Shown in pieces: positions 1-7,490 of a DNA stretch of 45,603 bases (within the stretch, counting starts at the first letter, position 1; the number at the start of each line of letters is the position of its first letter). The stretch is from Massilia yuzhufengensis. Its GTDB lineage: Bacteria; Pseudomonadota; Gammaproteobacteria; Burkholderiales; Burkholderiaceae_D. The stretch spans positions 1 to 45,603 of the forward strand of contig NZ_FOLD01000039.1 of NCBI RefSeq assembly GCF_900112225.1, given 5' to 3'. The translations under genes were made by a program, and so were the position numbers. The notes under the pieces were generated by a model. That model did not search any database and was not told the DNA's origin. It worked only from the letters and a program-made list of their open reading frames with translations.

Positions 1-254
1 TGACCGAAGTCACTGGCACCTTCATCAAACGCCCACACTTATCGACTGTTGATTGTTAAAGAACGGTATTCGGTACTGCCTTGCTGTATCTGGCGAAGCG
101 TTGTGTTCGTCAGCAGCAGAGAAGTGAGATTATGCAGTGTTTCGCTTAACTCGTCAACCCCTCGTTCGCTTCGTTGCAGATTTTCACTGCAGCCTTGTCT
201 TCGTAAGCACTTGATTACGTTAACATTTTTCGGCCAAGACCGAAGCGGACGCGA
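1..254 (-). promoter_or_regulatory. rRNA operon leader (16S upstream region)
   Basis: Read on the minus strand, positions 65-20 give the pattern TTCTTTAACAAT, then a segment reading GATAAGTGTGGGCGTTTGAT. This is the boxA antitermination site and conserved leader found just before 16S rRNA in betaproteobacteria. BoxA lies near 54-65. The 16S gene itself should start beyond the left edge of the window and run leftwards; none of it is visible here. No protein gene is seen in this stretch, which is also more AT-rich than the surrounding coding DNA. The identification rests on recognising the leader, not on an alignment. Confidence 0.8.
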
Positions 255-284
255 ACTATAGCAAACCGCAGTGCACTCGCGCAA
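255..284 (-). promoter_or_regulatory. rRNA operon promoter
   Basis: On the minus strand TTGCGC (284-279) and TATAGT (260-255) are separated by 18 bases. A GC-rich stretch beginning GCG (253-251) follows the -10 box, as expected for the discriminator of a stringently controlled rRNA promoter. A split palindrome, TGTGAA TT TTCACA (295-308), lies just upstream of the -35 box and overlaps the clsC stop codon. The transcription start would be near 248. Confidence 0.7.
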
Positions 285-303
285 GGCCCTCGGCTGTGAA
301 TTT

Positions 304-1863
304 TCACAACAGCCAGTCGATGGGCAGAAGGGACAGCACCCGCACGCCAGCGCGCTTCCATATCGTGGTGCCCGGCTCCTGCTCATGGCGCAGCAGCTTG
401 CCGCCCGAACGCTCCAGCCAATAGAGCTTGCCTTCCTTGTCCAGGCGGACTTCGTAGGCAGTATCAGGCATGTCTTCACCCAAGGTGCGGTCGAGCTGGC
501 CGGCCAGGGCCGGGCTGTCGATCACCAGGCCCATCTCGGTGTTCAGGTCGATTGAGCGCCGGTCCATGTTGAATGAGCCAATATAGACGCTGCGCCCGTC
601 GACGCCGAAGGTCTTCGCATGCAGGCTCGATGCGGAGCTACCGAAACGCCCCTTCCCTGCCGCAGGCAATTCAGGCCCCCACCTGCGGCGCAGCTCGAAC
701 AGCGCTACCCCGGAGGCGGCCAGTTCGCGCCGCCATTTGGCATACCCTGCATGTACCGCTGCGACGTCGGTCGCTTCCAGCGAATTGGTGAGTATCCTCA
801 CCTTCACGCCGCGGCGGGCGAAGTCGCCCAGCGTTTCCACGGTATCCCGGGTCGGCACAAAATACGGGGAAACGATGTCGAGCTGGCGTTCCGGCTCTCC
901 CAGCAGTTTGCGCAGGCCGACTGCCATCCTGGAGTCCGGATGGGCTTCACCCAACACCTTGCCTGGATCGTCGCTCACCAGGCGGGTGATACTCCATTCC
1001 AGCGGTAGCCGGCGCCTTGCCAACTGCTCGGCGAATGGCGAAGAACGGATGGCCTCCAGGTAGCGCTGCGCGCCCTCCTGCCGGCGCAGGCCGGCGGCGC
1101 GTTCCGCGAAGACGCCCGGGGCCTCCGCATCCTCCGGACTGACCAGTGCCGTGACCGGATAGGCCGATACGCTGTTCCAGTAGCGATCGAAGTCCTGCGA
1201 CACCGCGCGCACCGCCGGCCCGACCGCCAGCACGTCGAGGTCGACGAACAGCATGTCGCCTGCTGCACCGAAGTATTCGTCGCCGATATTGCGGCCCCCG
1301 ACGATCGTCGCCTGGTTGTCGGCCGTGAAGGATTTGTTGTGCATGCGGCGGTTGAGCCGGCTGAATTCGGTCAGGTAACCAAGCGCACGCCACCGGCGCA
1401 TGCCGAAGGGATTGAACAGGCGCACCTCGACATTCGGTTCGCGGTCGAGGGCAGCGAGAACCGGGTCGAGGCCGGCGGTATTGTTATCGTCCAGCAGGAG
1501 ACGGACCCGGACGCCGCGCGCCGCGGCACTGCGCAGCGCGTCCAGCATCAGCGTGCCGGTCAGGTCGTTGCGCCATATATAGTACTGGACGTCGAGACTA
1601 CGCTGCGCATGGTGGGCGAGCAGCACGCGGGCCGCGAAGGCGTCGCGCCCGTCGATCAGCGGAAGCACCCCGGATCGCCCGGGATACGCGGCCGCCAGCG
1701 GGGCGATGGCCTGCCCCATCTGCGTGGCCTCGGTGCCGGCCAGCGCCACCGTAGCCGTGCGCTGGCCCAGCGGCGGCAGCGAGGTGCAGCCAAAGGCGGC
1801 GACGGCGACGGCCACGAGCACCGCCGCTCCCGCCACTCCCTGACGCAGCGCCGCCGCCCGCAT
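304..1863 (-). CDS. clsC: cardiolipin synthase C-like phospholipase D
   Basis: Two-domain phospholipase D family protein of 519 residues that most resembles ClsC (YmdC), which makes cardiolipin from phosphatidylglycerol and phosphatidylethanolamine at the inner membrane. Both HKD motifs are complete: HNKSFTADNQATIVGGRN from His175 and HAKTFGVDGRSVYIGSFN from His415. The C-terminus LSLLPIDWLL is very close to that of E. coli ClsC as I recall it. The first 25 residues form a hydrophobic signal ending in a weak lipobox (FGC, Cys26), so it may be a lipoprotein. The start codon lies one base after the stop of the upstream enoyl-CoA hydratase, so the two are probably co-transcribed. No terminator is visible between this gene and the rRNA promoter downstream. 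Confidence 0.9.
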   Translation of the reverse strand: MRAAALRQGVAGAAVLVAVAVAAFGCTSLPPLGQRTATVALAGTEATQMGQAIAPLAAAYPGRSGVLPLIDGRDAFAARVLLAHHAQRSLDVQYYIWRNDLTGTLMLDALRSAAARGVRVRLLLDDNNTAGLDPVLAALDREPNVEVRLFNPFGMRRWRALGYLTEFSRLNRRMHNKSFTADNQATIVGGRNIGDEYFGAAGDMLFVDLDVLAVGPAVRAVSQDFDRYWNSVSAYPVTALVSPEDAEAPGVFAERAAGLRRQEGAQRYLEAIRSSPFAEQLARRRLPLEWSITRLVSDDPGKVLGEAHPDSRMAVGLRKLLGEPERQLDIVSPYFVPTRDTVETLGDFARRGVKVRILTNSLEATDVAAVHAGYAKWRRELAASGVALFELRRRWGPELPAAGKGRFGSSASSLHAKTFGVDGRSVYIGSFNMDRRSIDLNTEMGLVIDSPALAGQLDRTLGEDMPDTAYEVRLDKEGKLYWLERSGGKLLRHEQEPGTTIWKRAGVRVLSLLPIDWLL

Positions 1864-1864
1864 C

Positions 1865-2644
1865 TTACATACCTTCGAAGTTCGGCTTGCGCTTCTCGAG
1901 GAAGGCCGACATGCCTTCTTTCTGGGCAGGCGTACCGAAGCCGGCGTGGAAGTAGCGGCGCTCGTAGCGCACGCCTTCGTTCAGCGGCACCTGGTAGGCC
2001 TGGTTGACGCAATCCTTGATCTGCATGGCGACCGACACCGGCATCTCGGCGATGCTTTGCGCGACCTTGATCGCCTCTTCCATCACGCTGTCGGCCGGAT
2101 ACACGCGCGACACCAGCCCGGTGCGCTCCGCTTCCGCCGCGTCGATCATGCGGGTGGTGAGCAGCATGTCCATCGCCTTCGACTTCGAGATCGCACGCGG
2201 CAGGCGCTGGGTGCCGCCAGCGCCAGGCGTCACGCCGACCTTGATCTCAGGCTGGCCGAATTTGGCGTTATCCGCGGCGATCAGGAAGTCGCACATCATC
2301 GCCAGTTCGCAGCCGCCGCCCAGGCAGTAGCCCGACACCACGCCGACCACGGGCTTGCGGATGTCCAGGATGTGTTCCCAATTGCGTCCAATGTAGTTGC
2401 CCGGGTAGGTGTCGGCCGTGTAGGTGTAGTTCGCCATGGCGGCGATATCCGCGCCTGCGGCAAAGGCCTTGTCGCTGCCGGTCAGGACGATGACGTTCAC
2501 CCCTTTGTCGGCGTCGAAGCTGCGCAGCGCGTCGCCCAGTTCATTCATCATGTTGTCGTTGAGCGCGTTCATCGCCTTTGGACGGTTCAGGCGAATGACG
2601 ACGACCTTGCCGTGGTTTTCGATCAGCAGATCTGCATATTCCAT
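1865..2644 (-). CDS. enoyl-CoA hydratase
   Basis: Crotonase-fold enoyl-CoA hydratase of 259 residues, the usual length for the soluble single-domain enzyme of fatty-acid or aromatic-CoA beta-oxidation. Both catalytic glutamates are present: Glu113 in GGGCELAMMCD and Glu133 in FGQPEIKVGVTPG. The oxyanion-hole segments FAAGADIAAM (61-70) and CLGGG are also present. The reaction is addition of water to trans-2-enoyl-CoA. The sequence does not tell whether the substrate is a fatty or a phenylacetate-derived CoA, so no symbol is given. It forms a tight pair with clsC downstream (1-base gap). A possible -10 box TACAAT lies at 2685-2680 on the minus strand. Confidence 0.92.
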   Translation of the reverse strand: MEYADLLIENHGKVVVIRLNRPKAMNALNDNMMNELGDALRSFDADKGVNVIVLTGSDKAFAAGADIAAMANYTYTADTYPGNYIGRNWEHILDIRKPVVGVVSGYCLGGGCELAMMCDFLIAADNAKFGQPEIKVGVTPGAGGTQRLPRAISKSKAMDMLLTTRMIDAAEAERTGLVSRVYPADSVMEEAIKVAQSIAEMPVSVAMQIKDCVNQAYQVPLNEGVRYERRYFHAGFGTPAQKEGMSAFLEKRKPNFEGM

Positions 2645-2804
2645 GTGAGTTCCCTTGTGAGGTTGGACGGATGGCGGGAATTGTAACGTCTTGCGCCCAT
2701 CCGAACACAGGTATCATTATTCGATCAGCAATATTCTGCGCGAGAACACCATTCCTTCGTTCGGTAACAAGTGGCTCCAGCAGCGCATCCCCGCCGGCTC
2801 GGTG

Positions 2805-4022
2805 ATGCGCGACCCCGATTTCCGCCGCTTCTGGTTCAGCAGCATCCTGGCCCAGTTCGGCGCCCAGGTCACCCAGCTGGCCCTGCCGATCTGCGCGGTG
2901 CTGTTCCTGCACGCGACCCCGGCGCAGATGGGCATCCTGGCCGCCTTCGAATCCCTTCCCTTCCTGCTGTTCGGCCTGCCCTCCGGCGTGCTGCTCGAGC
3001 GCAACCGGCGCCTGCCGATCCTCATGTGCAGCGATGCGATGGTGGCGACTGCCCTGGCGACGGTCCCGCTGGCATGGTGGTTCGATGCGCTGAACATGCC
3101 CTGGCTGTATGCAGTCGGCTTCGTGATCGGCGCCGGGCATGTGGTGGGCGGCAGCGCGGAACAGGTCTTCCTCACCTTCCTCGTCGGGCGCGACGGCCTG
3201 GTGGATGCCCAGGCGAAGTTCGCCGCGACCGAATCGGGCGCACGCGTGCTCGGCCCCGGCATGGCGGGCGGGCTGGTGCAGCTGCTGGGCGCGCCGGTGG
3301 CCATCCTGTGCAATGTGGCTGGCTTCGTGGTGTCGCTGCTGAACCTGCGCCGCATCCGCGCCCGCGAGCCGCAACCGCCGCCGTCCCACACCCACCCGCT
3401 GCGCGACATCCAGGAAGGCCTGGCCTTCGTGTGGAACCAGCCGCTGCTGCGCACCCTGGCCTGGGTGTCAGCCTGCTGGCACCTGCTGTTCTACGGCTTC
3501 ACGGCCCTGCACGTCCTGTTCGCCACCCGCGTGCTGGGCATGACTGCCGGGACCATGGGGATGGCGAACATGCTGGGCGGGCTCGGTGTGCTGGCGGCGT
3601 CGCTGCTGGTCAAGCCGCTGTCGCGCCGTTTCGGCACCGGCGGCGGGATCCTCATCGGACTATGCGTGTCGGCGCTGGGGTTTGCGCTGGTGCCGGCCGT
3701 TCCACCCTCGCTGTTCGGCAGCGCCGGGTGGACCCTGGCGGCCTACGCGGTGGTGGTGTTCTGGATCGACTGCGGCGCGACGCTGTTCTTCGTGCCCTAC
3801 ATCGCCCTGCGCCAGCGCGTGACGCCCGACGCGGTGCTGGGGCGGATGGTGGCGACGATGCGCGCGCTTACCGTGGCGGCGGCGCCGCTCGGCGCCCTGC
3901 TGGCAGGCGCGCTGGGCGAAGGCTTGGGCGTGCGCGCGGGATTGGGCTGCATCGCCGCCGGCGCCGTGCTGCTGGCGGCGGGTGGCGTGTTCGGCACCCG
4001 CCTTCGTGAAGCCAAGGAGTAG
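2805..4022 (+). CDS. MFS transporter (EntS/MFS_3-like)
   Basis: Major facilitator protein of about 405 residues with roughly 12 hydrophobic segments. The N-terminus RDPDFRRFWFSSILAQFGAQ is typical of the MFS_3 group (enterobactin exporter EntS and macrolide exporters), followed by the loop GVLLERNRRLP between helices 2 and 3. The substrate cannot be told from sequence. The ATG at 2805 is chosen because it fits the family N-terminus; a GTG sits one codon earlier and a TTG-initiated frame opens at 2691, but that extension would overlap the promoter region of the divergent gene. The stop codon directly abuts that of mltA on the other strand, with no bases between. Confidence 0.85.
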   Translation: MRDPDFRRFWFSSILAQFGAQVTQLALPICAVLFLHATPAQMGILAAFESLPFLLFGLPSGVLLERNRRLPILMCSDAMVATALATVPLAWWFDALNMPWLYAVGFVIGAGHVVGGSAEQVFLTFLVGRDGLVDAQAKFAATESGARVLGPGMAGGLVQLLGAPVAILCNVAGFVVSLLNLRRIRAREPQPPPSHTHPLRDIQEGLAFVWNQPLLRTLAWVSACWHLLFYGFTALHVLFATRVLGMTAGTMGMANMLGGLGVLAASLLVKPLSRRFGTGGGILIGLCVSALGFALVPAVPPSLFGSAGWTLAAYAVVVFWIDCGATLFFVPYIALRQRVTPDAVLGRMVATMRALTVAAAPLGALLAGALGEGLGVRAGLGCIAAGAVLLAAGGVFGTRLREAKE

Positions 4023-5243
4023 TTACGGCGCCGGACGCGGCATCAACACCCAGATCGTGCCGCGCTGCTTCATCTTGCCCGCCCGGTCCATCGCGTCGGG
4101 CCCGAAACCATAGAAGAAGTCGGCCCGCACCGCGCCGCGGATCGCGCCGCCGGTGTCCTGCGCCATCATCAGGCGCTGCATCGGGACCTCGCTGCCGGCC
4201 TCCGTGGTGGCCAGGAACAGCGGCGCGCCCAGTGGCACGAAGGCCGGGTCGGTCGCCACCGAGCGGCCCGGGGTGAGCGGCACACCTTGCGCGCCCTTCG
4301 GGCCGAGCGAGGGATCGGGCAGCTTCTCTTCGCGGAAGAAGATATAGCTGGCGTTGGCGTTGAACAGCTCCTGGCGGCGCGTGGGGTTGGCGGCGATCCA
4401 GGCTCGGATGCCCTGCGCGGTGGCCTGTTCGGCCGTGAGTTCGCCCTGCTCGATCAGCCAGCGACCAATCGCTTTATACGGATGGCCGTTCTGGTCGGCA
4501 TAGGCCACGCGCACGGTTTCGCCGGTATCGAGCTGCACCCGGCCCGAACCCTGCACCTCGAGGAAGAAGGCTTCCACCGCGTCGTTCACCCACAGCAGCT
4601 CCTTGCCCGCGAACGGTGCGCGCGCGATCTCGGCGCGGCTGCTGTACGGGACCACGGTCTTGCCCGACAGGCGCCCGCGCAGGCGCATGCCCTTCAGTTG
4701 CGGGTAGACGCTGCCCAGGTCCACCGTGAGCAGGTCGGGCGGTACGCGGTAGAGCGGGGTCTGGTAGGCACCGGCGCGCTTGCGCGAGCCGTACAGCATC
4801 GCCTCGTAGTAGCCGGTGATGAGGCCGGTGTCGGCCCCGTCGGCGCTGCGCATCAGATTCGGCACAAAATATGCCTCGAAGAAGCGGCGCACCGCTGCGC
4901 CATCTTGTGCGTCGATGCTGCGCGCCGCCGTGCAGGCGGCTTTCCAGTCGGCCTTGGTGATGAGCACCCGGCACGATTGCGTGAACGCCGGCCAGGCCTG
5001 GCGCAGGTCGTCCTGCTGCCAGCCCGGCAAGGCGCTGAAGGTGGTCGGGGTCATCAGCGGCGTGGGCGCCGGCGGCACCGGGGCCGCTGGCTGCTCGGGC
5101 ACGTAGACCGGGCCGACCGGCGGCGGCATGCGCACCGGCTCGGCGGGCCTGGCCGCCGGGGCTTGTGGCGGCGTGGTCGAGCAGCCCGCCAAAAAGGCGA
5201 CGAGGGCAAGCGAAGCGGTTACACTGCGGCGTGTCGAATGCAT
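4023..5243 (-). CDS. mltA: membrane-bound lytic murein transglycosylase A
   Basis: Lipoprotein of 406 residues that cleaves peptidoglycan glycan strands to 1,6-anhydro-muropeptides at the outer membrane. The signal peptide ends in the lipobox LAGC (Cys21) and is followed by a Pro/Ala-rich linker of about 45 residues. The MltA domain and the C-terminal 3D domain follow; the latter carries the conserved aspartates in MMAQDTGGAIRG and VRADFFYGFG. The frame is open further upstream, but the ATG at 5243 gives a proper lipoprotein signal. Its start codon is only 12 bases from the start of a divergent small membrane protein gene, so any promoter must lie inside that neighbour. Confidence 0.93.
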   Translation of the reverse strand: MHSTRRSVTASLALVAFLAGCSTTPPQAPAARPAEPVRMPPPVGPVYVPEQPAAPVPPAPTPLMTPTTFSALPGWQQDDLRQAWPAFTQSCRVLITKADWKAACTAARSIDAQDGAAVRRFFEAYFVPNLMRSADGADTGLITGYYEAMLYGSRKRAGAYQTPLYRVPPDLLTVDLGSVYPQLKGMRLRGRLSGKTVVPYSSRAEIARAPFAGKELLWVNDAVEAFFLEVQGSGRVQLDTGETVRVAYADQNGHPYKAIGRWLIEQGELTAEQATAQGIRAWIAANPTRRQELFNANASYIFFREEKLPDPSLGPKGAQGVPLTPGRSVATDPAFVPLGAPLFLATTEAGSEVPMQRLMMAQDTGGAIRGAVRADFFYGFGPDAMDRAGKMKQRGTIWVLMPRPAP

Positions 5244-5255
5244 GGGAAACCGTAT

Positions 5256-5387
5256 ATGTGGATCTTGATGGTGGAAGCCGGCGTGGCCATGTTCCTGCTC
5301 GTGTTTATCGTCTGGTGGACCATGTTCGCCGGGCGCACGGACGCGCAGGATGACCCGGCGCACAAGGACGGCGACGACCAGCAGTAG
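5256..5387 (+). CDS. small single-pass membrane protein (43 aa)
   Basis: A 43-residue reading frame with one strong transmembrane helix (EAGVAMFLLVFIVWWTMFAG, residues 7-26) and a short acidic C-terminal tail rich in Asp, ending DGDDQQ. It lies between the divergent mltA start and the end of apaG and has no overlap with either. The clean membrane-helix design suggests a real small protein, and I believe similar short proteins occur in related betaproteobacteria, but I cannot verify that here. No clear Shine-Dalgarno sequence precedes the ATG. Function unknown. Confidence 0.5.
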   Translation: MWILMVEAGVAMFLLVFIVWWTMFAGRTDAQDDPAHKDGDDQQ

Positions 5388-5388
5388 A

Positions 5389-5763
5389 TCAGTGCAGCGC
5401 GCCCGGCTGCGACAGGACGAACTCGGGAATCGGGACTTCGAAGCGGTGGCCGTCTTCGGCCACGCAGAAGTATTCGCCGTACATCGAGCCCTGCGCCGTG
5501 GCCGACTGGGTGCCGCTGGTGTATTCGAACTTCTCGCCCGGCTGCAGCAGCGGCTGGTGACCGACCACGCCCAGGCCGCGCACTTCCTGTACCTGGTTGG
5601 TGGCGTCGGTGATGACCCAGTGGCGCGAGATCAGCTGGGCGGCGACGGTGCCGGTGTTCTGGATCGTGATGGTGTAGCTGAACACGTACTGGTCCCGGTC
5701 CGGGTCGGACTGCTCCGCCTGGTACTGGGTCCGGACGGTGACAGCGAATTGATAGGCGGGCAT
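5389..5763 (-). CDS. apaG: ApaG domain protein
   Basis: ApaG family protein of 124 residues, the usual length. The family has an immunoglobulin-like fold and is linked to Co2+ resistance and Mg2+ efflux in enterobacteria; its biochemical role is not settled. Typical segments are YQFAVTVRTQYQAEQSDPDR, FSYTITIQNTG, SRHWVITDA, GVVGHQPLLQPGE and a conserved GSMYGEYFCV near the C-terminus. The ATG at 5763 is chosen because AAGGA lies six bases upstream and the length then fits the family; the frame is open further upstream. A possible -10 TATGAT is at 5840-5835. It is divergent from rpe. Confidence 0.93.
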   Translation of the reverse strand: MPAYQFAVTVRTQYQAEQSDPDRDQYVFSYTITIQNTGTVAAQLISRHWVITDATNQVQEVRGLGVVGHQPLLQPGEKFEYTSGTQSATAQGSMYGEYFCVAEDGHRFEVPIPEFVLSQPGALH

Positions 5764-5931
5764 CTGCATTCCTTGCGTGATCGACAACATTGACCGGCGC
5801 GGCGGCCGGCGCGCCATGTGTGGCGCAAATGGCAATCATACCGCGCAGCGCCGGTTCGCGCCGTCCGCTGGCTGCGCCTGCGCCCCTCCTCGGCGTAAAA
5901 TAGCGGCTTCCTTGACCAGCATGGCCATCAC

Positions 5932-6603
5932 ATGACCACCTACCGCATCGCTCCCAGCATCCTGTCCGCCGATTTCGCCCGCCTGGGCGAGGAAGTGCGC
6001 AATGTCGTCGCCGCCGGCGCCGACATCATCCACTTCGACGTCATGGACAACCACTACGTCCCGAACCTGACCATCGGCCCGCTGGTGTGCCAGGCGATCC
6101 GCCCGCACGTGCAGGTGCCGATCGACGTACACCTGATGGTCAAGCCGGTCGACCGCATCATCCCCGATTTCGCCAAGGCCGGCGCCAACATCATCACCTT
6201 CCATCCGGAAGCCTCGGACCACATCGACCGCACCCTGCAGCTGATCCGCGACCACGGCTGCAAGGCCGGCCTGGTGTTCAACCCGCACACGCCGATGCAC
6301 TACCTCGAACACGTGATGGACAAGATCGACATGATCCTCATCATGTCGGTCAACCCGGGCTTCGGCGGCCAGTCCTTCATCCCGCAGGCACTGAAGAAGA
6401 TCGCGATCGCGCGCCGCATGATCGACGAATCGGGCCGCGACATCATGCTGGAAGTCGATGGCGGCATCAAGGCCGACAACATCGCCGCGGCAGCTGCTGC
6501 AGGCGCCGACACCTTCGTCGCCGGTTCGGCCATCTTCGGCAAACCGGACTACAAGGGCGTGATCGACGAGATGCGCGCCCAGCTGGCGACGGTCGGCAAG
6601 TAA
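5932..6603 (+). CDS. rpe: ribulose-phosphate 3-epimerase
   Basis: TIM-barrel epimerase of 223 residues that interconverts D-ribulose 5-phosphate and D-xylulose 5-phosphate in the pentose phosphate or Calvin cycle. The N-terminus IAPSILSADFARLGEE, metal-ligand segments HFDVMDNHYVPN and DVHLMV, the NPGFGGQSFIP loop and the phosphate-binding EVDGGI segment are all intact. A possible -10 (TAAAAT, 5896-5901) precedes it. The stop codon overlaps the start of gph (TAATG), so the two are translationally coupled, a pairing common in proteobacteria. Confidence 0.97.
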   Translation: MTTYRIAPSILSADFARLGEEVRNVVAAGADIIHFDVMDNHYVPNLTIGPLVCQAIRPHVQVPIDVHLMVKPVDRIIPDFAKAGANIITFHPEASDHIDRTLQLIRDHGCKAGLVFNPHTPMHYLEHVMDKIDMILIMSVNPGFGGQSFIPQALKKIAIARRMIDESGRDIMLEVDGGIKADNIAAAAAAGADTFVAGSAIFGKPDYKGVIDEMRAQLATVGK

Positions 6604-7301
6604 TGCGGGCCGGCGCAGCGGCCATCCGGGCCGCCATCATCGACCTGGACGGCACCATGCTCGACACGGTGCCCGACTTCGAGGCGGCCCTGAACGGCAT
6701 GCGCGCCGACCTGGGATTGAAGCCCATCACGCAGGCGACCATCAAGCCGCTGGTGGGCAAGGGCTCGGAAAAGCTGGTGCGCGACGCGCTGCTGCTCGAT
6801 TGGGACGCGGCGCGCGTGGACGCGGCGTTTGACGACGCACTGGCCGGCTACCAGCGCCACTACCTCGCCATCAACGGCGACCGCGCCACGCTGTTCGACG
6901 GCGTGCTCGAAGGTCTGGCCGCCATGAAGGCGCAGGGCTTGCGCCTGGCCTGCGTGACCAACAAGCCTGTTGCGTTTACTACACCGCTACTCGTCCAGAA
7001 GGGACTGGCGCCGTGGTTCGAGCTGGTTTATGGCGGTGATTCGTTCATGAAAAAGAAGCCGGACCCGATGCCGCTGCTGGCCGTGTGCAGCGCCTTCGAC
7101 TTGGCCCCAATCAGCGTGGTGGCGATCGGCGACTCGTCCAACGATGCCGAAGCGGCGCGCGCCGCGGGCTGTTATGTGCTCACCGTGCCATATGGTTATA
7201 ACCACGGACGGCCTATACAAGAAATTAATTCCGATGGTATAGTAAGTTCGCTGCTCGAAGCAGCGCAGCTGATCGCTGAACACAATCGCACCTCGACCTA
7301 A
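6603..7301 (+). CDS. gph: phosphoglycolate phosphatase
   Basis: HAD-superfamily phosphatase of 232 residues that hydrolyses 2-phosphoglycolate. HAD motif I is IIDLDGTMLDT (nucleophile Asp14, Asp16), motif II CVTNKP, motif III lysine in MKKKPDPMP, and motif IV IGDSSNDAEAA. The start codon overlaps the rpe stop. The last 100 bases (about 7195-7250) are clearly more AT-rich than the rest, probably because the trp operon promoter is embedded there. The C-terminus is followed within 12 bases by the trp leader peptide, so rpe-gph and trp transcription may be connected. Confidence 0.93.
   Translation: MRAGAAAIRAAIIDLDGTMLDTVPDFEAALNGMRADLGLKPITQATIKPLVGKGSEKLVRDALLLDWDAARVDAAFDDALAGYQRHYLAINGDRATLFDGVLEGLAAMKAQGLRLACVTNKPVAFTTPLLVQKGLAPWFELVYGGDSFMKKKPDPMPLLAVCSAFDLAPISVVAIGDSSNDAEAARAAGCYVLTVPYGYNHGRPIQEINSDGIVSSLLEAAQLIAEHNRTST
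7238..7243 (+). promoter_or_regulatory. candidate trp operon -10 box
   Basis: TATAGT stands in the unusually AT-rich 3' end of gph, about 70 bases before the trp leader ATG. The -35 region (ATACAA at a 17-base spacing) is weak. The location fits a trp promoter inside the upstream gene, but this is only a pattern match. Confidence 0.35.
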
Positions 7302-7312
7302 CTTACATAACC

Positions 7313-7399
7313 ATGTTTTTCACCAAAAAACACACTGTCAACCAGACCGGCGCCCTTGAGGCCTGGCTGTGGCGACGCTGGCAATCCTGGGCTAACTGA
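7313..7399 (+). CDS. trpL: trp operon leader peptide
   Basis: A 28-residue frame starting MFFTKKHTVNQ and ending AWLWRRWQSWAN. Four of its last eleven codons are Trp TGG (codons 18, 20, 23, 26). It stops 13 bases before a strong terminator hairpin and about 90 bases before trpE. This is the classical arrangement of a ribosome-stalling attenuation peptide: when charged tRNA-Trp is scarce the ribosome stalls on these codons and the downstream terminator is not formed. No convincing Shine-Dalgarno sequence is seen (the ATG follows CTTACATAACC). Confidence 0.88.
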   Translation: MFFTKKHTVNQTGALEAWLWRRWQSWAN

Positions 7400-7412
7400 C
7401 CCGCGTTGATTG

Positions 7413-7443
7413 CTGCCGGACGCCTTCGTCCTGCAGGTTTTTT
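7413..7443 (+). terminator. trp attenuator terminator
   Basis: Stem CTGC/GCAG (7413-7416 with 7433-7436), a C-T mismatch, then GGACG/CGTCC (7418-7422 with 7427-7431) around the loop CCTT, followed by G and six T. A competing antiterminator candidate is GGCAATC (7380-7386) with GATTGCT (7408-7414), which uses the first bases of the terminator stem and overlaps the third leader Trp codon. The two structures exclude each other. The terminator is clear; the exact antiterminator pairing is inferred. Confidence 0.85.
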
Positions 7444-7490
7444 GAACTGAACCACCGCCCTTCCCACATCCTGGGCGGACTGGAGAAAAC

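Noticed and set aside
295..308. CRP binding site
   Set aside because: TGTGA and TCACA are four bases apart, not six, so the site does not fit CRP.
2691..2804. N-terminal extension of the MFS gene from a TTG
   Set aside because: The extra residues do not look like a transporter N-terminus and would overlap the likely -10 of the divergent hydratase gene. Not excluded.
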